Assembly (NCBI GenBank): GCA_036508555.1
Contig: DATCHD010000035.1
Span: 1-64,000 of the forward strand
Direction of reading: 5' to 3'
Source of the DNA: CAINVV01 sp036508555
GTDB lineage: Bacteria > Bacteroidota > Bacteroidia > Bacteroidales > Prolixibacteraceae
Length of the DNA stretch: 64,000 nucleotides
In this document: positions 16,921 to 24,855 of the stretch, piece after piece
How the letters are laid out: every line of letters begins with the position of its first letter
Numbering within the stretch: position 1 is the first letter of the stretch
Made by a program: the position numbers and the translations under genes
Notes under the pieces: model-generated
Databases searched by the model: none
Told to the model about the DNA's origin: nothing
Seen by the model: the letters and a program-made list of their open reading frames with translations, nothing else

Positions 16921-18128
16921 ATTAATCTTAAGAATTCTTCCATGAACTGCCGACCTTTTAATTCTCCATAGCTTCCCTGTTTTGCAGCCGTCTCGTCGTA
17001 GCGCTCAACGCTGTCAGGCGTTACGCCGGGGCAATAAATTACAAAAGGAACAGCTTCCCGCGTGTGAGTCCTAAGTTTCCAGGGTGTCGGATGATCGGGC
17101 AAGAGGGCTATGGTAACCGGTTCCGACATTTCAGAACACGCTACCATCAGATATTTCAGAATACGCTGATCGAGGTATTCGATGGTTCGGACCTTGAGAT
17201 TCAGATCCCCTTCGTGACCTGCCTCGTCGCTGGCTTCCACATGCAGGTAAACGAAATCATGATCTGCCAACGCCTTGACCGCAGCCTCTGCTTTCCCCTC
17301 GTAATTGGTATTGTAGAGTCCGGTGGCGCCTTCGACCTTGATCACATCCAGTCCGGCATAGACGCCGATCCCCTGGATCAGGTCGACTGCCGAAATGACC
17401 GCACCTTTTTGTATTCCGAAGAGTTCTTTCAGGCTTTTCATGGCCGGTTTGTAGCCGGGAGACCAGGGCCAGATGGAGTTGGCGGGTGTTTTGCCCAGCG
17501 ATTTCCTGGTAAGGTTAACAGGATGATTCTGAAGTAATTCCTGCGAGCGCAACATCAGTTGATTGAGAAGTTGCGCAGTTTCCTGACCAGATGGATCTGC
17601 CATTTTGGGCAATAATGGCTTATATTCTTTCCCCGGAAAATCGTGGGGAGGCGTGCAAATGACGTTTTTATTTCCCCCTTTAATAACCAGCAGGTGGCGG
17701 TAAGAAACACCTGTATAAAATTGGACCCTGTCATTTCCAAGATTTTCATTCAGAAACCGGATCAGTACATCGGCCTCTTCTGTCGTGATATGACCGGCCG
17801 AATGATTCAAAATAATCTCCCCGGTGAGTGTGACCAGGTTGCAGCGCATCGCAAGGTCACCCGCATGAAGTTCGACACCCATGCTTGCTGCCTCAATTAC
17901 TCCCCTTCCTTCATAAATTGCTTCAACATCGTAACCGAGCACGGCCAGATTGGCCACTTCACTACCTGGATGCAGGGAATCGGGAATCGTTTTGAGTGTG
18001 CCGTTTCGGCCGAGGGTAGCCAGGCGATCCATATAAGGGGTGCTGGCAAGCATCAGAGGAGTCTTGCCACCGCACTCTGCCTGTGGCTGATCGGACATGC
18101 CATCACCCAGTAAAATGATGTATTTCAT
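16917..18128 (-). CDS. Probable homoserine kinase of the phosphoglycerate-mutase-like family
   Basis: The 403-residue protein belongs to the cofactor-independent phosphoglycerate mutase superfamily (archaeal type). Metal and catalytic segments are LLGDGMSDQP at the N-terminus, NHSAGHITTEEAD, HVEASDEAGHEGD and PDHPTPWKLRTHT. Its place between thrA and thrC, with no GHMP-type thrB nearby, fits the TIGRFAM family described as proposed homoserine kinase. I therefore infer that it makes O-phosphohomoserine for ThrC. A true mutase role cannot be excluded from sequence alone. It starts 2 nt after the thrA stop. Confidence 0.85.
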   Translation of the reverse strand: MKYIILLGDGMSDQPQAECGGKTPLMLASTPYMDRLATLGRNGTLKTIPDSLHPGSEVANLAVLGYDVEAIYEGRGVIEAASMGVELHAGDLAMRCNLVTLTGEIILNHSAGHITTEEADVLIRFLNENLGNDRVQFYTGVSYRHLLVIKGGNKNVICTPPHDFPGKEYKPLLPKMADPSGQETAQLLNQLMLRSQELLQNHPVNLTRKSLGKTPANSIWPWSPGYKPAMKSLKELFGIQKGAVISAVDLIQGIGVYAGLDVIKVEGATGLYNTNYEGKAEAAVKALADHDFVYLHVEASDEAGHEGDLNLKVRTIEYLDQRILKYLMVACSEMSEPVTIALLPDHPTPWKLRTHTREAVPFVIYCPGVTPDSVERYDETAAKQGSYGELKGRQFMEEFLRLI

Positions 18129-18130
18129 AA

Positions 18131-20557
18131 TTAGATATTAGCAACTTTGATCAGATCCGCGAAAACTCCGGCGGCTGTAACTGCCGCACCTGCTCCGTAC
18201 CCTTTGATCAGCATCGGAGATTCATTGTACCTTTCAGTTGTAAGCAGGATAATATTATTGCTCCCTTCCAGGTCGTAAAACGGATGACCGGGTCCGACCG
18301 CCTGTAATGATACGGAGGCTCGCCCTTCTTCCATCAGTCCAACGAAGCGCCATTTCTTCTTTTCCTTTTCAAGAATAATCCTTTCAGCCTCAAAATGGGC
18401 ATCCATCTCATGAATATCCCTCCAGAAATCCTCCAGGGTAGAATCGAAGAAGCGATCAGGGATGAAGCGTTTCTGCACAACATCTTCCTGACTCAGTTTG
18501 TACCCTGATTCCCTTCCCAGGATCACTAACTTCCGGACCACATCCACCCCGCTGAGGTCGATGCGGGGATCCGGCTCTGAGAACCCTTTTTCTTTCGACA
18601 TGCGGATGGCCGTACTCAACGGAATCTCACTGCTAAGCGTATTGAAAATGAAATTCAGGGTGCCGGAAAGGACCGCTTCGATTCTTACTATTCTGTCGCC
18701 CGAACGCTTCAGATCATTGATCGTGGAGATCAATGGCAAGCCCGCTCCAACATTGGTTTCAAAAAGATATTTTACTCCGTGATTGGCAGCAAGCTCTTTC
18801 AACTCCCTGTATGCCAGGTAGTCTGATGAGGCAGCAACCTTGTTTGCGGCGACAATTGATATAAAATTATTGAGGATGGTCCGGTATTGGTCGGCCACTT
18901 TCTTCTCTGCAGTGCAGTCCACAAAAACGGAATTGAACATGTTCATCCCAACCATTTGACTGCAGAAACTGTTCATATCCGATTTTTCCGCCTCTTCGCC
19001 TGAAAGTAGTGTAGCAATAGAATCCGGATCGAATCCTTCCCTGTTAAATATCATCTTCCTGGAATTAGCAACACCGCAGATACGAAGCAATAAACGGTGC
19101 TCCTTTTGAAGCTTAAGTTGCTGTTGATTAATCTGTTTGATCAGGTCTCGGCCAACTGTACCAATTCCTACCAGGAAGATATTCAATTCGATAAATGGCG
19201 ACAGGAAAAACGATTCATGCACCACATTCAAGGTCTTTATTAAATCAGACTTCTTGACGACCCATGAGATATTCTGTTCGGAAGCTCCCTGAGCAATTGC
19301 GACCACATTGATACCGTTCTTTCCGATCGTATAGAACAGTTTGCCGGCTATACCGGCTGAATGTTTCATGTTCTCCCCTACGATTGCGACAATGCAGAGA
19401 TCTTCTTCACTGCTGATTTTATTGATGAGTCCGGAAGAAATTTCGCGGTCAAACTCCTTTTGAATAGCGGTTTCTGCGGTTTTGTCGCGGGTTGAATCAA
19501 TGGCAAAGCTGATCGAATTCTCTGAGGATGCCTGGGAGATCAGAATTACGTTGATATCTTCCTTGGCTAAAGCACCAAAGAGCCTCATGGCAATTCCTGT
19601 GACCCCTACCATTCCTAATCCCTGAACCGTAAACAAAGAGATGCCGTCGATGGAGGAGATTCCTTTGATGGGATGTTCTGTAGCAAGCTGATCAACTTTA
19701 CCAATCATTGTTCCCTCAGCAGCAGGATTCATAGTATTCTTAATCTGAACCGGTATAGACTTCTGATAGACCGGCAGAATAGTAGGCGGGTAGATCACTT
19801 TGGCTCCAAAGTGCGATAACTCCAGCGCTTCACTATAAGTAAGCTGCGGTATGGGATATGCCTTGCTGATCACCCTTGGATCGGCAGTCATGAAGCCGTC
19901 AACATCGGTCCATATTTCAAGTTTTTCAGCATTGAGCGCCGCAGCAAAAAGGGCCGCAGTATAATCAGAGCCCCCTCTTCCCAGTGTGGTCACGGTACCG
20001 TCTGCAGCTGAGGAGATAAAACCGGGAGTGACGGCAATTCTCTTTAGTCCGGCACAAGCTTTACTGATCAGTTCATAAGTTATAGTGAAATCAACATTTG
20101 CACGACCGTGGTTGCTATCTGTCCGGATCAGCGCGGCGCTGTCGATCAGCTCCGCATTCAAATACCTGGATATAAAAAGGGAAGAGAGCCGCTCACCGAA
20201 ACCCATCACTTTGTCGAGCGTTTTGGGAGTAAGTTCGCCGATTAGCCTGATCCCCTGAAGGATTTTCTCCAGCTCATCGAAGAGGCTCTTCATTTTTAAA
20301 CTTACCTCATCCAGATTTTCCTGGTCAAACAGACCAGACAATAAATTTTCGTGACGTGTCCAAATTTCCTCCAGCAGGGAACTTACTTCGTTTCCTTTGG
20401 CTCCGGCATTTGCAGCGGCCAGAAGTAGGTCTGTGACCCCTCCGACGGCACTTACAACGACGATCAGATCTGATTGCTGATTTCGAACTATTTCGTTGAT
20501 TTTCCTGATATTTTCAACGGAACCTACGGATGTTCCGCCGAATTTTATTACTTTCAT
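18131..20557 (-). CDS. thrA: Bifunctional aspartokinase / homoserine dehydrogenase
   Basis: The enzyme catalyses the first and third steps of threonine synthesis. I place the start at 20557, giving MKVIKFGGTSVGS, the conserved aspartokinase N-terminus, and 808 residues, close to family length. The frame stays open to 20695, but that extension has no family similarity. The aspartokinase domain spans about 1-290, ACT regulatory domains about 300-450 (GLGMVGVTGIAMRLF and IVGENMKHSAGIAGKLF). The dehydrogenase domain starts at about 459 with FLVGIGTVGRDL. Threonine feedback is expected. The leader upstream contains several inverted repeats. Confidence 0.95.
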   Translation of the reverse strand: MKVIKFGGTSVGSVENIRKINEIVRNQQSDLIVVVSAVGGVTDLLLAAANAGAKGNEVSSLLEEIWTRHENLLSGLFDQENLDEVSLKMKSLFDELEKILQGIRLIGELTPKTLDKVMGFGERLSSLFISRYLNAELIDSAALIRTDSNHGRANVDFTITYELISKACAGLKRIAVTPGFISSAADGTVTTLGRGGSDYTAALFAAALNAEKLEIWTDVDGFMTADPRVISKAYPIPQLTYSEALELSHFGAKVIYPPTILPVYQKSIPVQIKNTMNPAAEGTMIGKVDQLATEHPIKGISSIDGISLFTVQGLGMVGVTGIAMRLFGALAKEDINVILISQASSENSISFAIDSTRDKTAETAIQKEFDREISSGLINKISSEEDLCIVAIVGENMKHSAGIAGKLFYTIGKNGINVVAIAQGASEQNISWVVKKSDLIKTLNVVHESFFLSPFIELNIFLVGIGTVGRDLIKQINQQQLKLQKEHRLLLRICGVANSRKMIFNREGFDPDSIATLLSGEEAEKSDMNSFCSQMVGMNMFNSVFVDCTAEKKVADQYRTILNNFISIVAANKVAASSDYLAYRELKELAANHGVKYLFETNVGAGLPLISTINDLKRSGDRIVRIEAVLSGTLNFIFNTLSSEIPLSTAIRMSKEKGFSEPDPRIDLSGVDVVRKLVILGRESGYKLSQEDVVQKRFIPDRFFDSTLEDFWRDIHEMDAHFEAERIILEKEKKKWRFVGLMEEGRASVSLQAVGPGHPFYDLEGSNNIILLTTERYNESPMLIKGYGAGAAVTAAGVFADLIKVANI

Positions 20558-20642
20558 ACGGTTATAATTTGTTTTCCATTTGCCGTATGGAACCCTCACA
20601 GCGATATACATCTTCTTTTGTGAGCTTTTGCTCATGAGGGTT
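20555..20642 (-). promoter_or_regulatory. Structured leader of the threonine operon
   Basis: Three nested or adjacent stems can form in the thrA leader: TGAGC/GCTCA (20621-20625 with 20630-20634), AACCCTCA/TGAGGGTT (20591-20598 with 20635-20642) and CATACGG/CCGTATG (20555-20561 with 20583-20589). The last stem includes the start codon. No T-run follows, so control at translation start is more likely than termination. Confidence 0.45.
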
Positions 20643-20691
20643 TCATTTGCCTTTCCCTTATAAATTATCATTAAGCATAATCCGCAAATGT

Positions 20692-20732
20692 TCAAAAAAA
20701 AATCTGAACCGCTGGCTTTCCGGTTCAGATTT
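20692..20732 (-). terminator. Terminator of recA
   Basis: AAATCTGAACCG (20700-20711) pairs with CGGTTCAGATTT (20721-20732) around a 9-nt loop. On the minus strand the stem runs into a stretch of T residues (plus-strand 20694-20702). It separates recA from the threonine operon. Confidence 0.9.
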
Positions 20733-20753
20733 CGTAATTAATTTACATAAAGT

Positions 20754-21794
20754 TTATATCTCCAACGAGGGAGTATAATTTTGAATGATCTTCTTTTCAA
20801 TCTCTTCTGCCAGTTCGGGATTGTCCTTTAACAGTGATTTGACCGATTCGCGCCCCTGTCCGATTTTGGTTTCGCCATAACTAAACCAGGAACCGCTTTT
20901 CTTGATGATATTCAGTTCTACACCCAGGTCAATGATCTCGCCAATTTTTGAAATTCCTTCTCCGAAAATGATATCAAACTCTGCTTTACGGAAAGGAGGA
21001 GCGATCTTGTTTTTTACTATCTTGACACGGGTGTGGTTTCCCAGAACCTCTTCTCCCTCCTTCAGCTGACCGATCTTTCTGATATCCACGCGCACAGAAG
21101 CATAAAATTTCAGGGCGTTACCACCGGTGGTGGTTTCCGGATTTCCGAACATCACTCCGATCTTTTCGCGCAACTGATTAATAAAGATGACGCAGGTCTT
21201 TGTCTTGCTGATACTGGCTGTCAGTTTACGAAGGGCCTGAGACATCAGTCTGGCGTGCAATCCCATTTTGGAATCACCCATTTCGCCTTCGATTTCGGCC
21301 TTCGGCGTCAGCGCAGCAACAGAGTCGATCACGATAATATCGATCGCACCCGACCGGATCAGGTTATCGGCAATCTCCAAGGCCTGTTCTCCGTTATCCG
21401 GCTGAGAGATCAGCAACTCGTTGATATTAACACCAAGTTTAGTCGCGTAGGACGTATCAAACGCGTGTTCTGCATCAATTATGGCGGCAATCCCGCCTTG
21501 TTTTTGAGCTTCTGCAATGGCATGGATTGCCAGAGTTGTCTTACCCGAAGATTCAGGACCAAATATTTCAATTACCCGGCCTTTGGGGTATCCGCCTATG
21601 CCAAGAGCCAGATCCAGTGCAATGGAACCAGAACTGATGGCTGCAACATCGTCGACCGGTTTATCACCCAGTCGCATAATGGAACCCTTGCCATAACTCT
21701 TTTCAATCTTGTCCATTGTCAGCTGCAGAGCTTTCAACTTCTCGAGGTTTACAGTCTTGTCGACCGCCACACCTTTTGCTTGATCTTTTGCCAT
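20754..21794 (-). CDS. recA: Recombinase A
   Basis: RecA is the DNA strand-exchange ATPase for recombination and SOS induction. The 346-residue length is standard. Walker A is GPESSGKTT (79-87). The DNA-binding loop regions are around MGLHARLMSQALRKLT and FINQLREKIGVMFGNPETTTGGNALKFYASVR, both close to consensus. The C-terminus lacks a long acidic tail, as in many Bacteroidota. It appears monocistronic, with a terminator downstream and a 14-bp palindrome upstream. Confidence 0.98.
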   Translation of the reverse strand: MAKDQAKGVAVDKTVNLEKLKALQLTMDKIEKSYGKGSIMRLGDKPVDDVAAISSGSIALDLALGIGGYPKGRVIEIFGPESSGKTTLAIHAIAEAQKQGGIAAIIDAEHAFDTSYATKLGVNINELLISQPDNGEQALEIADNLIRSGAIDIIVIDSVAALTPKAEIEGEMGDSKMGLHARLMSQALRKLTASISKTKTCVIFINQLREKIGVMFGNPETTTGGNALKFYASVRVDIRKIGQLKEGEEVLGNHTRVKIVKNKIAPPFRKAEFDIIFGEGISKIGEIIDLGVELNIIKKSGSWFSYGETKIGQGRESVKSLLKDNPELAEEIEKKIIQNYTPSLEI

Positions 21795-21824
21795 TATTTA
21801 TACGATTTAAAATTGATTTCTGTT

Positions 21825-21838
21825 TAAAGTATACTTTA
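21825..21838. promoter_or_regulatory. 14-bp perfect palindrome upstream of recA
   Basis: TAAAGTATACTTTA is its own reverse complement and lies 31-44 nt before the recA start codon, close to where the promoter must be. It resembles neither the Gram-positive nor the proteobacterial LexA box. It may be the operator for DNA-damage control in this lineage. Confidence 0.45.
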
Positions 21839-21919
21839 CAAATTTAAGTGAATCCGACCACTTTCAAAAATGCCGGGGGTTAATAAATCAATTATTCTTC
21901 AGTTACCTGACAAATAGGT

Positions 21920-21927
21920 TATATTTG
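21920..21927 (+). promoter_or_regulatory. -7 element of the SPOR-protein gene
   Basis: TATATTTG matches TAnnTTTG exactly and lies 33 nt before the ATG at 21960. The -33 element is weak, but the region is T-rich. Confidence 0.65.
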
Positions 21928-21959
21928 TATTTTTAGAGCGGATTTTGTTTGCTAAAAAA

Positions 21960-23663
21960 ATGAAAAAAATTTTGTTTTCAATACCTATTCTGGTAGCGAC
22001 CTCACTTCTCATTTGCTCGTTTCAATTGTCCTTTGGTCAACAAACACTTGGCAAAGAGACCCTTGGAATTGACTATTTTCAGCAGGGTAATTTCGAAAAA
22101 GCCCTTCCAGTCTTTGCAAAACTGGCCCAGAGTTATCCTGATAACGCCATGTACAACTATTATTATGGCGTATGTCTGATCAAAAACAATATTTTTGAGA
22201 CAGCTGCTAAGGAGGCTCTGCTTAACTCGGTCGTCGATAAGACTCCGGTCAATGCCAATTTTTATCTTGCCAATTATTTTCATGCACTGGAGAACTGGCA
22301 GGAAGCGAAAGATTTTTACGATAGGTACGAAAAGGTTGGCAGCAAACAGGAGAAAAGGGCGCTCAAATTTGATTATTATGTTGACTTATGCAAGCAGAAA
22401 AACAACCCTTTCACTCTTGCCAAAGCAACCGACACAGCTCTTTTCGGAGATACTTTGTTAAAACCACCACCGAAGATCGACGAAAAAAATTTCCCCATCC
22501 CCGAAGCTCTTAAAAAGGCCTGGTTCAATTTTCAGGTAAACGGGATTCTTGCCTACCATTCTATTGATGATTTCCGCAGCGAAGCGAGCAAAATACTCTT
22601 CACCAAGGCTTGGATCTGCACAGGCAAGAACGATTCACTCGTTGCCCTCACCGACTCCCTGCGTAAAGTCCACGATAGCATTACCAGAGTTGATACCCGA
22701 CTGGGGATGGTCCAGCAGATTGTAGATTGTGAGCAAAAATCCTACCAGATGATGCGTGACCGTGAAAAATTCCTCGATCAGTCCAGGGTTAAAGAGTCTG
22801 CCTACTGGGAAAGAGAGGGGGATAAAGCCGCAACAGCTTACAATGCGACCATCCTGGAAAGGGAAAATAATCTGAATCAGGACAGGATCAATGAAGAAAA
22901 GCTCAGGGTAAAAACTCAGGAAACTGTGGTTATTCCCATTCCTGAAGTTAAAAGAGATACGGTTGCCTCTCAACCAGTAGCCCCTCCGGTTGAGGTAAGC
23001 GAAAAAAGCGCAGAGGTGGAGGAACAGGTTTATCGGGTACAGATTGGATCCTTCAAAAACGGCGTCCTGTCTCCCTCTTTCAAAACACTTTATGCCAAAA
23101 TCAGTAAACTAAGGAAAGTCGACAAGTTCACAGACGCTAAAAAGAATGTCGTCTACACAATCGGTAATTTTGCCCGTTCTGCTGATGCCCTTAAGATGAA
23201 AGATCAGCTGGTGCAGGAAGGGATGAAAAGTGCAAAGGTGGTATCATTCAACAAAGGCGGTGAAAAAGTGGCAAAGACTGCCCTACCGCCGACTGCCAAA
23301 AAGGATGCAGCCAGGACCGTCGCAGTAGCACCAGCTTCACTGTTGGCTGACACTTCCGACAAGAGTGTTCCAGTCGGAAACCTGATTTTCAGGGTACAGA
23401 TTAGTTCTTTAAAAAATGGAATTGCAACCCCTGCTTTTAAAAAGATCTATGCGAGAATCAGTAAATTATACAAGGTTGACAAATACATGGATTCCAGAAA
23501 ATACGAAATTTATACTGTTGGAGAATTCACTGGATATCCTGAAGCAACCAAAGTGAAGAATGAAATGATACAGCAGGGAATTATAGATGCTTTCATCGCG
23601 GCTTTCCACAATGGTGAAAGAATAAAAATCTCTGAGGCGCTCAAACTTGCAGGAGGAAAATAA
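21960..23663 (+). CDS. Exported TPR protein with two C-terminal SPOR domains
   Basis: The start at 21960 gives MKKILFSIPIL and a Sec signal peptide of about 24 residues. An upstream in-frame TTG is less likely. TPR-like helices cover about 30-160. A long helical, charged linker follows (about 215-320). Two SPOR domains are present, at about 357-433 (YRVQIGSFKNG) and about 475-553 (FRVQISSLKNG). SPOR domains bind denuded glycan strands of peptidoglycan at the septum, so a periplasmic role in the cell wall or division is likely. The two SPOR domains are clear duplicates. clpS follows 38 nt downstream. Confidence 0.85.
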   Translation: MKKILFSIPILVATSLLICSFQLSFGQQTLGKETLGIDYFQQGNFEKALPVFAKLAQSYPDNAMYNYYYGVCLIKNNIFETAAKEALLNSVVDKTPVNANFYLANYFHALENWQEAKDFYDRYEKVGSKQEKRALKFDYYVDLCKQKNNPFTLAKATDTALFGDTLLKPPPKIDEKNFPIPEALKKAWFNFQVNGILAYHSIDDFRSEASKILFTKAWICTGKNDSLVALTDSLRKVHDSITRVDTRLGMVQQIVDCEQKSYQMMRDREKFLDQSRVKESAYWEREGDKAATAYNATILERENNLNQDRINEEKLRVKTQETVVIPIPEVKRDTVASQPVAPPVEVSEKSAEVEEQVYRVQIGSFKNGVLSPSFKTLYAKISKLRKVDKFTDAKKNVVYTIGNFARSADALKMKDQLVQEGMKSAKVVSFNKGGEKVAKTALPPTAKKDAARTVAVAPASLLADTSDKSVPVGNLIFRVQISSLKNGIATPAFKKIYARISKLYKVDKYMDSRKYEIYTVGEFTGYPEATKVKNEMIQQGIIDAFIAAFHNGERIKISEALKLAGGK

Positions 23664-23701
23664 ATTTATTTTATTTGCACAGCGTATATTAATTCACAGT
23701 C

Positions 23702-23983
23702 ATGAAGCAGGATACGGATAAATCTGTCAGTAAGAAGGAAAAATCCTCAGTAGGGACCGGGAATGAGAATTTTCTTGTTCTTTATAACGATGATTATCAT
23801 ACTTTTAACTACGTGATTGATGCATTAATGGAAGTTTGCAACATGGAGCGGGTTCAGGCCATCCAGTGTACTTATCTGGTTCATTACAAGCAGAAGTGTG
23901 AAATTAAGAAGGGAGCTAAGAAGGATTTGCTTCCCATGCGCCGTGCTCTTTCAGCAAAAGATTTAAAGGCTACGATTCACTGA
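23702..23983 (+). CDS. clpS: ClpS-like adaptor of the Clp protease
   Basis: The 93-residue protein has the ClpS core: the NFLVLYNDDYHTFNYVIDAL motif near residues 23-42, then a helix and a CTYLVHYKQKCEIKKG strand. ClpS binds N-degron substrates and delivers them to ClpAP. The NDD segment and the following hydrophobic pocket residues are kept. The usual VH-x-KG motif appears as VHYKQKCEIKKG. The gene overlaps the 3' end of the convergent methyltransferase gene by 14 nt. Confidence 0.85.
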   Translation: MKQDTDKSVSKKEKSSVGTGNENFLVLYNDDYHTFNYVIDALMEVCNMERVQAIQCTYLVHYKQKCEIKKGAKKDLLPMRRALSAKDLKATIH

Positions 23984-24671
23984 CCTTAGATTTACTCTTG
24001 ATAGATTTTCGGATCAGTCGCCACAGTGCCACAGCAACTATTTTCAATTGTACCAGTAACTGCCTCATAATCTTCTTGATAAAAGGTATTTTATCTTCTT
24101 TTGGCCATAACATACCCGTACCACGGATATAATTCCGGTACTCATCGCCGAAGAATTTCACCATCAGGGACTCCTCTCTCCTGATTTGATAAATGCAAAA
24201 TGGCGTGACCAGAAACAAGGATGCTGGTCCGGCAATCCAGTTTTGAATCATAAAAATCTGGCATAAGGCTATCCCCAGAAGGGAGGCATACATAGGGTGG
24301 CGGATATAAAAATAGGCGCCCGTCTTCACCAGTTCAAGATCCTCCTTTAATTCCTGCCCTGGCGTCCACCATTTGCCAAGATCAGACAAAGCCTTAACAA
24401 ACAGCCATATACAGAAAAAATAAAAGATCGTAACGGGAAAGCTGAAACATTTCCAAAGATGGTAGTCGGTGGGACCGAAATCAATTGAAATAATATAAAA
24501 AAATGGGATTACCTGAATTCCCAACATCATGATAAACAGAAATGTACGCTTCTTTTTCTGGACATTCAGGACTTTTTTATCTGTCTGGCAATGCTGCAGA
24601 TAGTAGATTTCCAGGAGTACCAGCAAGGCAATTCCGCAAAGAAAAATGGTCTCTAAAAACGCACGTTCCAT
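23970..24671 (-). CDS. Membrane methyltransferase, isoprenylcysteine/phospholipid N-methyltransferase type
   Basis: The 233-residue protein has about five hydrophobic segments. The C-terminal half has the ICMT/PEMT pattern: LVKTGAYFYIRHPMY, then REESLMVKFFGDEYRNYI ending with a GMLWP segment. These bind S-adenosylmethionine at the membrane face in the family. Bacterial members methylate lipids or small substrates, and the substrate here cannot be read from sequence. The C-terminal tail is rich in Lys and Ser. Confidence 0.8.
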   Translation of the reverse strand: MERAFLETIFLCGIALLVLLEIYYLQHCQTDKKVLNVQKKKRTFLFIMMLGIQVIPFFYIISIDFGPTDYHLWKCFSFPVTIFYFFCIWLFVKALSDLGKWWTPGQELKEDLELVKTGAYFYIRHPMYASLLGIALCQIFMIQNWIAGPASLFLVTPFCIYQIRREESLMVKFFGDEYRNYIRGTGMLWPKEDKIPFIKKIMRQLLVQLKIVAVALWRLIRKSIKSKSKVSES

Positions 24672-24855
24672 TTAAATAGGATTCGGTTCAAACGAGAGGC
24701 AAATTTACAAATAACCTTCAAATAAACTTTATTTCAATTCGCGGTTAGGGGTAAACCGCCTGCTCAACTGTCATAATTTGTTAAGTATGATCGTTGATTC
24801 GTTGATTTTATTATTACAATTGCAGTCAAAACCACTTACATTTACGAAAAAACAG

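Noticed and set aside
20558..20695. In-frame extension upstream of thrA, possibly a leader peptide
   Set aside because: It has no aspartokinase similarity and no Thr/Ile-rich run, so it is treated as untranslated leader.
24778..24855. Upstream start for the S9 peptidase
   Set aside because: A start at 24856 gives a clean signal peptide. The upstream codons would place a second hydrophobic segment ahead of it.
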